From: Christensenella tenuis
GTDB lineage: Bacteria; Bacillota; Clostridia; Christensenellales; Christensenellaceae
Direction of reading: 5' to 3'
DNA: 64,000 nt
Assembly (NCBI RefSeq): GCF_014287795.1
Contig: NZ_JACOON010000003.1
Coordinates: 186,001 to 250,000 of the forward strand
In this document: one piece after another, positions 17,507 to 25,527 of the stretch
Layout: every line of letters starts with the position of its first letter
Numbering within the stretch: the stretch's first letter is position 1
The notes under the pieces: generated by a model
The model's input: only the letters and a program-made list of their open reading frames with translations
Told to the model about the DNA's origin: nothing
The model's database searches: none
Translations under genes and position numbers: made by a program

Positions 17507-18514
17507 TCACTCAATATTAGTGCTACTTTGCCCCATGATCGTATCGACAATATCTTGTGTTGAGATGTTATGCGCTCTACCATAGTAAGGCATTCTTTCA
17601 AAGATATTTTCCACACTTTTACGTTCATATTTACAGCCTTTTAAAAAACTGCAAATGATATCTGTCTCTAGGTCACCAAAAAAGTCTCCATAAATTTTAA
17701 CTTCTTCTATCCTTCCATTATTTACGTTTAACTGGCATTCCAGTATTCCGTCGGAAAAACGCTTTGTCCGTACGACCTCACATTTTGGGGAATCGCCAAA
17801 GATGCTTTGCCAATTATCAAAGCGTTCTTTTTCGATTTCTCTGATGCGCTTCATTTCCGCTTGATGAAAAGAATAGACGTCGTGCTTATCCTGTAGGATG
17901 CCGCCTACAAAGAGTTCCCTAAACTCTAATGTCGTCATTCCTTTTGGCAGATAATCAGAAATATTCGTAACCCTGTCCCGCACAGAGGCAATTCCCTTGG
18001 ACTCCATCTTATAGCGATTCACCGTTGTACTTTTCATCATTTGCTCAATATCTGTGTCAAACAGAATTGAACCGTGATGCAGGGTATATCCGTTGAGAAT
18101 ATACTGGGCATTCCCGGAAAACTTCCTTCCCTCAACCACCAAATCGTTGCGTCCGTTAAAGCTTGCATTTATCCCTATTTTGCAAAGCGCATCCACCACC
18201 GGAGAGATATATTTTTTGAACTCTATCGTCCCCTGCCCTGTCCCGGATTTTGAGATGAAAGTGAACTGCCATCCACCCATATCTGTGTAAATAGTTCCCC
18301 CGCCCGACATACGGCGCACAATTTGTATCTGGTTTGCATTTGCGTAGTCTAGGTCTATTTCAGCATAGGCATTTTGATATTTGCCCAGCATAAGCGTAGG
18401 CTCTGTTCGCCAAAATAAAAATACCGTTTCGTCAAATTTCTTTTCTGTGATCAGATAATATTCTGCCGCAAAATTATAAAACGGGCTGATAGAGTTTGTT
18501 TCTATAAAAATCAA
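17507..18514 (-). CDS. lplA: Lipoate-protein ligase A
   Basis: A 335-residue enzyme that attaches lipoate to lipoyl domains via lipoyl-AMP. It shows the family motifs VRRMSGGGTIYTDMG (lipoate-binding loop), the catalytic Lys in GRKFSGNAQ and HHGSILFD, plus a C-terminal accessory domain, so it looks full length. It overlaps lipA by 4 bp (ATGA), showing translational coupling. No lipoyl-domain protein (GcvH, E2) is in the window, so its substrate is encoded elsewhere or on the element of origin. Confidence 0.9.
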   Translation of the reverse strand: MIFIETNSISPFYNFAAEYYLITEKKFDETVFLFWRTEPTLMLGKYQNAYAEIDLDYANANQIQIVRRMSGGGTIYTDMGGWQFTFISKSGTGQGTIEFKKYISPVVDALCKIGINASFNGRNDLVVEGRKFSGNAQYILNGYTLHHGSILFDTDIEQMMKSTTVNRYKMESKGIASVRDRVTNISDYLPKGMTTLEFRELFVGGILQDKHDVYSFHQAEMKRIREIEKERFDNWQSIFGDSPKCEVVRTKRFSDGILECQLNVNNGRIEEVKIYGDFFGDLETDIICSFLKGCKYERKSVENIFERMPYYGRAHNISTQDIVDTIMGQSSTNIE

Positions 18515-19377
18515 AGCGAGATTCCCTTCTTGCTGCCCGTGAAGGCCAGTTCCGCCTTGTAGGAGCTGCGCACCAAAGGCGCACTGGCTACAAACGAAAA
18601 CCCTTTTTCTAGGCCAATTTTTTCATAATACTTAAATTTTTCAGGTGTTACATACTCTACTACTTCTAAATGATCCTTGGATGGGCGTAGATATTGGCCT
18701 ATTGTGAGTATATCGCAACCAGTCGTTCGTATATCGTCCATTGTTTGCAGCAGTTCTTCGTCCGTTTCCCCCAGCCCCACCATAAGGCCTGTTTTTATGA
18801 GCATATCCTTATCTTTTCGCTTACAGTAGTTAAGAACATGCAGAGATCTATCATAGTCTGCCTGTGGCCGCGCAGACGAATAGAGCGAGCGTACCGTTTC
18901 CGTATTATGGTTCAGGACATCTGGCTTTGCAGCCATTACAATATCAAGCGCCGCTTCGTCTCCCTTCAAGTCAGGGATCAGAAGTTCGATATAAACATCA
19001 GGCGCTATGTCTTTTATTGCGCGGACTGTGTTTGAGAAATGCATGGCTCCGCCATCCGGGAGATCATCTCGTGTTACACTCGTAATCACAACGTATTTTA
19101 GCTTAAGCATCACAACCGCTTTAGCTATATTATACGGTTCCTCTTCAGAAAGCGGTGCTGGTTTGCCGTCCGTTACATTGCAAAAACGGCAATTCCGAGT
19201 ACATTGATCTCCCATAATCATAAAAGTTGCGGTTCGCTTGGAATAGCATTCACCAAGATTTGGACAATTGGCAGCACTACAAACCGTATTTAAGTTGAGG
19301 TCTGTTAATAGTTGGATCACTTCTTCTGTTTGGGCCTGATTGTATTTTACGCTGAGCCATTTTGGTTTTCGTTGCAT
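18511..19377 (-). CDS. lipA: Lipoyl synthase
   Basis: Radical SAM enzyme of 288 residues that inserts two sulfurs into octanoyl-lipoyl domains. The auxiliary cluster motif CSAANCPNLGEC and the radical SAM motif CTRNCRFC are both present, and the C-terminal RSSYKAE supplies the conserved Ser ligand of the auxiliary cluster. The length is normal. It is followed by lplA with a 4-bp overlap. The pair gives both synthesis and scavenging routes to lipoylated proteins. Confidence 0.93.
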   Translation of the reverse strand: MQRKPKWLSVKYNQAQTEEVIQLLTDLNLNTVCSAANCPNLGECYSKRTATFMIMGDQCTRNCRFCNVTDGKPAPLSEEEPYNIAKAVVMLKLKYVVITSVTRDDLPDGGAMHFSNTVRAIKDIAPDVYIELLIPDLKGDEAALDIVMAAKPDVLNHNTETVRSLYSSARPQADYDRSLHVLNYCKRKDKDMLIKTGLMVGLGETDEELLQTMDDIRTTGCDILTIGQYLRPSKDHLEVVEYVTPEKFKYYEKIGLEKGFSFVASAPLVRSSYKAELAFTGSKKGISL

Positions 19378-19458
19378 GATAAAATGTGCGTGATCGTACG
19401 CACCCTCCTTAATTTGTTATTTTTAAATAAACAGCCTTAGTATTTTTCAAGGCCGTGA

Positions 19459-20058
19459 TTATCCAAACATTGCAATAAATATCCCCGCAATGATTGCCGA
19501 ACCGATGGTGCTGGAGACGATGGGGCCCATGGCGTGCATCAGCAAATGGTTCTGTGAGTTGTACCGCTGGGCCATTTTTTGAGATACCCTCGCAGCCATC
19601 GGCATTGCAGATACGCCTGCATTACCAATCAACGGATTGACTTTTCCTTTTGTAATTTTATTCAGGAGCTTTGCGATCAATATCCCTCCAACCGTGCTGA
19701 AACAAAACGCCACGAGCCCCAGAACAATAACCAGAATTGTTTGAAAGTTCAAAATTCTGTCCGCCGTTGCCGTTGCACCTATGGACAGCCCGATAAGCAT
19801 AGTAAGGACGCTAAGTAAGTCATTTTGCAATGCATGCACCAAACGTTTTGTAGCCCCGCTTTCACGAATCAGATTTCCAAGCATAAGCATGGCAATAAGC
19901 GGCCCCGCGGTCGGCACAAGCAGGAGCGTTGCAAGCGTGATGATGATGGGAAACAAAATACGTTTTCTTTTTGATACTTTATCTGGAACAGGCATTTCTA
20001 TGACCCGTTCCTTTTGTGTGGTCAGCGCACGCATGATTGGTGGCTGTATCATGGACAA
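19459..20058 (-). pseudogene. Na+-pumping decarboxylase beta subunit (OadB/GcdB), C-terminal half
   Basis: 199 residues of the sodium-ion translocating decarboxylase beta subunit, matching its second half (IQPPIMRALTTQKER, NPLIGNAGVSAMPMAARVSQ, LLMHAMGPIVSS). The family has about 370 residues, so the first membrane half, including part of the Na+ path, is missing. The frame is cut at about 20050, where the opposite-strand MFS gene begins. No alpha or gamma subunit or biotin carrier is nearby. It is a remnant and not functional. Confidence 0.85.
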
Positions 20059-21443
20059 TACTCGGCGTTCTTATTTTCATGCCGTTTATGGCAATGCTTG
20101 ATTCAACAATCGTTAACGTCGCCCTGCCTGTGATGGCGACAGACCTAAGCGTTGAAATGGAGTCGGTGCAAATGGTTGTAACCGTATATCTCGTTGCAGT
20201 TGTAGCCTCCATTCTGCTCTTTGGACGACTGGGAGATATTCACGGTAAGGGGCGGATATTTATGATGGGCACCGCCATATTTACCATTGGATCATTGTTA
20301 TCCGGACTTTCCCATAGTCTCAATATGCTTATCATTGCGCGTGTAGTAGAAGGAATCGGCGCAGCAGCAGCAACGGCAAATAGTCAAGGGCTTATTACCG
20401 AGGTTTTCCCTGCCAATGAAAGAGGTCGTGCACTTGGTATTTCGGGCATTTCAGTTGCATTGGGTACAATGCTTGGCCCTGTGATTGGCGGCCTCATTGT
20501 TACATATCTAAGTTGGAATTATATCTTCCTGATTAATGTGCCGATTGGAGTAATCGGCTTCCTGCTTGCCCTGAAATTCCTCCCGCGCGACACAAGCATA
20601 ACCGAAAAATTGGACTATCGCGGTGCTATTTTTCTCGCCGCCGCTGTTATATTGTTCGTTTATGCTTTAACGGAAGGCGAATCTGTCGGGTATGGTACAT
20701 ATTATATTATACTTTCATTTGCTGCCGCAGGAATATTCGCAATCATTTTTATTCTATTTGAAAGGAAAGGTAACCCACCGCTTCTTGATTTATCATTGTT
20801 TAAGAATCCACTTTTGACATTAAGCGTTCTATGCGCAATGATTCTATATTTTGCTATTAATGCCATTAACATCATACAGCCCTTTTATATTGAAGATGTG
20901 CTTAAGATCGATCCCGGCTCAACCGGGCTTATCATGATGAGTATTTCAATCGTAATGGGGATAACCTCGCCCATTGCAGGTTCTGTTTCGGATAAAATAG
21001 GTTCGCCAAAAATAATGTTGGTTGGGCTCGCCACTCTGACAATAGGAATTGCATTGCTTTCAACATTAACAGCAACCGAATCCGTTGTAAAACTTGTGGT
21101 ATACCTTTGTATCATAGGATTTGGCGCCGGGGCTTTTTCCGCCCCTGCTACCTCGCTCATCATGTCCGTTGCGCCAAAGAACAAACTTGGCATAACGGGA
21201 AGCGTAAATATGTTTGTGCGTAATTTCGGCAGTGTTATGGGGATTTCCATTTTAACAAGTATGCTGTATGCTGTTATGAGCTCTAGAATTGGTTATAAGG
21301 TGGATGGCTTCGTAAGCGGGCAACCCAATATATTTGTAGATGGTATGCAAGCCGTTTACATCGTTGGGGCATGTTTGCTTTGTGTAAGTGTTGCCCTCAC
21401 AATTGCTCTTGTTGTAATATACAAAAAGAAAAAGGCTAAATAA
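20037..21443 (+). CDS. MFS drug:H+ antiporter, DHA2 (14-TMS) type
   Basis: A 468-residue membrane protein with about 14 helices. The family motifs MLDSTIVNVALPVMA, LFGRLGDIHGKGRIF and GPVIGGLIVTYLSW mark the EmrB/QacA branch, which exports lipophilic cations and drugs using the proton gradient. The only start codons are TTG at 20037 or GTG at 20040, without a clear ribosome binding site, and the preceding sequence is antisense to the truncated OadB gene. The native start and promoter therefore seem to have been lost at a recombination junction. The membrane core appears complete. Confidence 0.8.
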   Translation: MVAVSWTILGVLIFMPFMAMLDSTIVNVALPVMATDLSVEMESVQMVVTVYLVAVVASILLFGRLGDIHGKGRIFMMGTAIFTIGSLLSGLSHSLNMLIIARVVEGIGAAAATANSQGLITEVFPANERGRALGISGISVALGTMLGPVIGGLIVTYLSWNYIFLINVPIGVIGFLLALKFLPRDTSITEKLDYRGAIFLAAAVILFVYALTEGESVGYGTYYIILSFAAAGIFAIIFILFERKGNPPLLDLSLFKNPLLTLSVLCAMILYFAINAINIIQPFYIEDVLKIDPGSTGLIMMSISIVMGITSPIAGSVSDKIGSPKIMLVGLATLTIGIALLSTLTATESVVKLVVYLCIIGFGAGAFSAPATSLIMSVAPKNKLGITGSVNMFVRNFGSVMGISILTSMLYAVMSSRIGYKVDGFVSGQPNIFVDGMQAVYIVGACLLCVSVALTIALVVIYKKKKAK

Positions 21444-21514
21444 ATTGATATTGTTTATTATTTGAAATTTATGATCCTAGCATATTACTCTTACATCGTT
21501 TAAGGAAATAGTAC

Positions 21515-22795
21515 ATGAGTCAATCAACCCCAAAGATAAAAACAATTTCACCAATCGTTCTTATTAAGAGTCTCATTATGGGGAGTGTGGCTGGATGCAT
21601 AACTGTTGCTTTTCGGCTTTTGGTAACAACAATTTTTGATTTTGCACAGGGCTTCGCAACAGGCTCAAAGGATAATTTTCTACACATTATCTTTTGGTTT
21701 CTCTTTATTATCATTGCATTCTTTATTGTCGCTCGCCTCTTAAAATGGGAACCCATGATAACCGGTAGCGGTATACCTCAAATGGAAGGTGAGTTGAAAG
21801 GATTATTTAATCAGCACCCCTTAAAGATTCTTATTGGTAAATTCATTGGCGGTGTAATCGCTTTGGGAGCGGGTCTTTCGCTTGGACGCGAGGGGCCATG
21901 CATTCAGATGGGCGCCGTTGTAGGTAAAGGCTTTGCTCGAAAAAATGATACCCAAGAGAAAGATTTGCTCATGACAAGCGGCGGTGCCGCAGGATTGGCC
22001 GCCGCGTTTGGCGCTCCTATTGGCGGTATTTTATTTGCACTTGAAGAAGTACACAAAAGCTTTAACCTAAATATCCTTTTTACAGCTATAGCCGCATGTG
22101 CCACATCTGGTATTATAACGCAGTTACTGCTTGGCCCTGCACCCATTTTTGATATTACGATTACTCGTGATTTTACACTACCTGAATATGGGGTTCTTAT
22201 CTTATTGGGTATTTTCCTTGGTTTTCTGGGCGCATTTTACAACACATCGGTAAATAAAATGCAGCAAGGATATAGCAGAATGAAGAAAATCCCTTCCTAC
22301 TACCGCCTCATATTTCCTTTTATTGCTGCCGGTATATTGGTTTTCGTGTTTCCATCTATTTTGGGCGGCGGTGATTCTTTAGTAGGTGAAATTATACAAG
22401 ATAATTACGCACTTTTATATCTATGCATTCTCTTATTGGCTAAATTGCTTTTTTCCGTGTTCAGCTTTTCTTCCGGCGTACCCGGTGGGATACTCATGCC
22501 TACACTTGTTATGGGAGCAGTTGTTGGTGGAGTGTTCGCAACATTCCTTTCAGGGTACTTGGGGATTAATGATCTAATGCAAAATTTTATAGTATGTGCT
22601 ATGGCAGGGCTTTTCGGCGCAATTGTACGCGCTCCCCTCACCGGCATCATGCTTGTTTGTGAAATGACCGGCGCATACAGTCAGCTTTTACCGCTAGTTG
22701 TTACAACGCTGACCGCTTGCATTATTGCAGAGCTCTTAAAATCCCGTCCAATTTACGACCAGCTTCTCGATCATGATATCCATTACTTCAATTGA
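21515..22795 (+). CDS. ClC-type chloride channel / H+ antiporter
   Basis: A 426-residue multi-helix membrane protein with the ClC selectivity motifs: GSGIPQMEG, GREGPCIQMG (gating Glu) and GVPGGILMPTL. Length and motif order match prokaryotic ClC exchangers, which move Cl- or F- against protons. The ATG at 21515 lies 71 bp after the MFS gene; a weak AAGGAAAT may serve as ribosome binding site. The two transporters may be cotranscribed. Ion specificity cannot be decided from the motifs. Confidence 0.9.
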   Translation: MSQSTPKIKTISPIVLIKSLIMGSVAGCITVAFRLLVTTIFDFAQGFATGSKDNFLHIIFWFLFIIIAFFIVARLLKWEPMITGSGIPQMEGELKGLFNQHPLKILIGKFIGGVIALGAGLSLGREGPCIQMGAVVGKGFARKNDTQEKDLLMTSGGAAGLAAAFGAPIGGILFALEEVHKSFNLNILFTAIAACATSGIITQLLLGPAPIFDITITRDFTLPEYGVLILLGIFLGFLGAFYNTSVNKMQQGYSRMKKIPSYYRLIFPFIAAGILVFVFPSILGGGDSLVGEIIQDNYALLYLCILLLAKLLFSVFSFSSGVPGGILMPTLVMGAVVGGVFATFLSGYLGINDLMQNFIVCAMAGLFGAIVRAPLTGIMLVCEMTGAYSQLLPLVVTTLTACIIAELLKSRPIYDQLLDHDIHYFN

Positions 22796-22900
22796 GTTTA
22801 AGTTCCCAGTAAAAAAAATTTATTCTGTTAGATAGTTGAATGGATTCGCCTTTGTGAATCGTATGTATAGTGAAACCAAAATTCATGGAGGTGTGATAAA

Positions 22901-23320
22901 ATGAAAAAAAGGACAAAAGGAATTGTATGTATCGTCGTAATGCTATGCGTTGTGTTAGCTGCAACAACCGCATTCGCCGCTCCACATAGTAGCGGAAGGC
23001 ACGGCGGGAGTACGGGGCAAACAACAGTAGTCGGGACGACGCGAATAACACCAAGGCAATCGCAGTGTACTTATCCAGATTGCCCACGTGTGACAGGAGA
23101 AACGGGCGTTTGTATCAATGAAAATTGCAGATACTATCAGGAATGCCCCAATGAAGATTGCCCCCGACTTGAGGGCCCTAATGAGTATTGCCCCTTTGGT
23201 GGCGAAAGGCCACTTGATGGAACAGGCACAGGGAAAAAGACGAATACCAACGCAAGCAGCAATAGCAATACAGGAAGTGGAGCGCGTGGCGGCGGTCATC
23301 ATGGCGGGCGCCACCACTAA
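22901..23320 (+). CDS. Small secreted Cys/His-rich protein
   Basis: A 139-residue protein with a good ribosome binding site (GGAGGTG) and a signal peptide (about 1-28, ending AAPHSSG). The middle has eight Cys in paired motifs (CTYPDCPR, CINENCRYYQECPNEDCPR, EYCPF), then a low-complexity Gly/Ser/Asn linker and a His-rich end (HHGGRHH). I do not recognise the family. Metal binding outside the membrane is a reasonable guess from Cys and His content only. It is followed after 9 bp by the start of an ECF sigma factor, so the two probably belonged to one operon. Confidence 0.7.
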   Translation: MKKRTKGIVCIVVMLCVVLAATTAFAAPHSSGRHGGSTGQTTVVGTTRITPRQSQCTYPDCPRVTGETGVCINENCRYYQECPNEDCPRLEGPNEYCPFGGERPLDGTGTGKKTNTNASSNSNTGSGARGGGHHGGRHH

Positions 23321-23329
23321 GTAATCTTT

Positions 23330-23520
23330 ATGCGTGATGAAGCAGATATCGTGAATACAATACATAAACACTCTGACAGTATTTGCAGAATCTGTTTCGT
23401 GTACCTAAAAAACCATGCTGATTCCGAAGATGTTTTCCAGGATGTTTTCTTGCGATATGCAGAGTGCAAGAAGAAATTTCATAACGAGAACCATACCAAG
23501 GCATGGCTGCTGCGCGTCCA
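23330..23520 (+). pseudogene. ECF-type sigma factor, N-terminal fragment
   Basis: About 64 residues of sigma region 2 are intact (HKHSDSICRICFVYLKNHA, DSEDVFQDVFLRYAE, HTKAWLLRV); the homology then stops abruptly at about 23520, where coding sequence of an opposite-strand membrane protein begins. The reading frame stays open to 23611 but encodes nonsense. Regions 2.4 and 4 are missing, so it cannot bind DNA as a sigma factor. It would have controlled the preceding Cys-rich protein or the genes lost at the junction. Confidence 0.8.
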
Positions 23521-24193
23521 GCGTCCGGCGCGCAATGCGCAGCACAGCCAGCAATGCAAAAAATACGATAAAGATAGCCGCTCCCTTAAGAGATACGGTC
23601 GTATCTTTTAAATGGATCAAACGGAATTTGTATTCCGGGTCGCGAGATGTGGAGTACAGCGCCATAGCAAAAAGCGCAACATACAAAAGCATTACGGCAA
23701 AGGTCTGTATCGTGCCCGGCAGCGCCATCAGAGCAAGAAGGAATACGACCACAAACGCCAGCGGAAAAAGATTCTTCTTCTTTTTTCCAGCAGCGCCCGT
23801 CTCCTTTTTTTCATCATGCTTATGAAAATTGATCGTCGTAAAAATCGGTTTGACAAATGCGGTGCTCAGGCCAAGGAAGATCGCCGAAACCATAAAGAGC
23901 GGAAAATAAAGCGTACCTAGTACACCAAACAGCGCCCCAATGAACCCCAGAATGAACGAGAACATCAGTGCGGAATAACTGCCTGCGCCCGTCTTGATAC
24001 TGCGCAACAAAAAAACACCCGTCATACGGAGTGTATAAAATATCACTAAGGGAAGGATTGTTTCTAAATTTGTTCCGTCGATCAGCTTGAGGAATAACAA
24101 ATACGGAATAGCGATCAGCGAACTGTTTAAAAGTGCTGGAGCCGCAGATGCTATCGTTTCAAGGAATGTCTTCGTTTTTCTGATGGGAATCAC
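23405..24193 (-). pseudogene. Multi-pass membrane protein (MFS-like), N-terminal part
   Basis: The open frame has 262 codons, but only the first 227 look native: about six hydrophobic segments with a basic loop (AAGKKKKN) between them, resembling one half of an MFS permease. The final 35 residues are antisense of the truncated sigma gene, so the C-terminal half has been removed at about 23513. The start at 24193 follows GAGGTGATTCCC. The substrate is unknown. Confidence 0.65.
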
Positions 24194-24569
24194 CTCTTAA
24201 AATAAATAATCAAACGTTTATTTTATATACAATGTATTGCATGATATTATATAAACATCACTTTTTTTATAAACGCACGAGCAAATTTTAATAAAATACC
24301 TAACAGGTCATAGTTTTTCTCTGCTTTTTAAATATCTCTCCTTCAAATAATCTCATATCAAATTATTATTCACAGAACAGATATCTATATCAGATTCATC
24401 AGCAACCATGCGGGTTTCTATGTTTTCATATTTGCTAAAAATTTGCTAAAAATTTTACCTATTATTATCCAATATCTCAGCTCCCCTCTAAATACCACTA
24501 AGTCCACAAATCCCTTTGTTAAGCGGTATTTGATAATACTAGGTGGTACCGTTTAATCTATTTCTGTTT
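24194..24569. other. AT-rich non-coding stretch at the right end of the island
   Basis: No gene seen. It contains TATTTGCTAAAAATTTGCTAAAAATTT (about 24429-24455 in two overlapping units), a partial echo of the TATTTGCTAAAAATTTGCT inside the 92-bp repeat. Such short direct repeats near an att core could be arm-type integrase sites. Confidence 0.35.
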
Positions 24570-24661
24570 TGTAACTAAAAAAATTGATTTTATCTTTTTT
24601 CGTCAATCAGATATTTTTATCTTTCCAAACACTGTATTTGCTAAAAATTTGCTTCTTTTGA
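24570..24661. repeat. Right copy of island-bounding 92-bp direct repeat
   Basis: Matches 487-578 at 90 of 92 positions in the same orientation. Beyond it (24662 onwards) a decayed integrase 3' end follows, as at the left copy. Together the two copies delimit about 24.1 kb. Confidence 0.7.
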
Positions 24662-24679
24662 GCGCCGGAAGGTTCCGAG

Positions 24680-24730
24680 ACGTCCGTTCCCTTCCAACGC
24701 CATCAGATGCTGCATGTATAGCCAGTTCTT
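24680..24730 (-). pseudogene. Second integrase 3'-end remnant
   Basis: On the minus strand this encodes AAEKELAIHAASDGVG, aligning with TTEKEKAMHVVSDVIG at the end of the integrase fragment beside the left repeat. Only about 17 codons are recognisable; the frame continues into unrelated sequence. It suggests that a second, related element once sat to the right of this repeat. Confidence 0.55.
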
Positions 24731-24876
24731 TCTCTGCTGCAAATTCTTGTTTGCTGTATTCCTCTCTGCCTTTATAAATTTTGACCGGGTTAATTTTCAA
24801 ACGCTTCCTGCGCCTCCTATACCCAATATGTTTGCATCGATAAGCTTATATGCTGTGTTCCTGCTTATGCCGTTGA

Positions 24877-25030
24877 AAAGGCCTCGCCGCTGTGCGGCCG
24901 GACAGCTTTTCGCGTTTGCAGCAATTTTACCGCGCGCAGGGCGCGCTGCCGTGAAACCGCCATATGAACGGGCAAGGACGATATGTGCGCCCCCGCCTGC
25001 AAAATGCCGGTTGATTACCCGCAATAAAGG
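24877..25030. repeat. Dispersed repeat, copy 1
   Basis: About 154 bp that align with 40751-40924 in the same orientation. The best conserved blocks are CCTCGCCGCTGTGCGGCCGG, AAACCGCCATATG and CCGGTTGATTACCCGCAAT. It contains several short inverted repeats (CCGC-TGT-GCGG and GCGCGC-AGG-GCGCGC). It is GC-rich in an AT-rich setting. It could be a small non-autonomous mobile element or a structured RNA; an accidental open frame on the minus strand is not convincing. Confidence 0.6.
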
Positions 25031-25527
25031 TTTATTGACAGCCTGCTATGCCTATCTTTCTTTTTCAATCCCTCCTGTAAAATGATGCAAAAAAATAATA
25101 GGGCAAGAAATACTCCTGCCCCAACTTTCCCCGCTCATGTTCTTCTCTGCCTGCACACTTTATATTGCCAGTTCATCCAGCAGCGCGGCGCATCTTCATC
25201 CGCTTGCATATATTTTACAAAAATACCTTCTATCATTTCGTACCACATTGCACATATAGCTGCACTCACTTGTGCTTTTTAGGCAAATTTCAATATTGCT
25301 ATCGTTATCTTTAATACCATAAAAGTCATTGTCAATCGGTCACACCGACTGTATCTGCCAAAGCCGTCCTGTGCTAATTCCCATAGTACTGCGTCGCTAT
25401 GGTTAATCTTCATTTTACACCGGTTTGTGACCGGTGTATCCAGTTTAGGGGCAATATATGATTACTGAAGAACAACACCGTAATGACAGTATGCATTTCG
25501 CTTTCAGGAGCCGTTTCGCCGCACACA
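25031..25527. other. Non-coding DNA before the WxL cluster
   Basis: No supported gene. Two clean inverted repeats lie near the end: CCATAG-N10-CTATGG (25381-25402) and ACACCGGT-TTGTG-ACCGGTGT (25417-25437). Neither is followed by a T run on the appropriate strand, so they are possible protein-binding or RNA-stabilising sites downstream of the large WxL gene rather than clear terminators. Confidence 0.35.

Noticed and set aside
24530..24560. T-box-like motif AGGTGGTACCG
   Set aside because: It lacks the usual GGGTGG core and GCG end, no specifier stem or terminator is visible, and no amino-acid gene follows.
24797..25024. Minus-strand open frame across dispersed repeat copy 1
   Set aside because: It follows the repeat rather than a gene; copy 2 carries stops and shifts in the same frame, so coding is not conserved.
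25417..25437. Hairpin ACACCGGT / ACCGGTGT as terminator of the WxL operon
   Set aside because: No T run follows on the minus strand.
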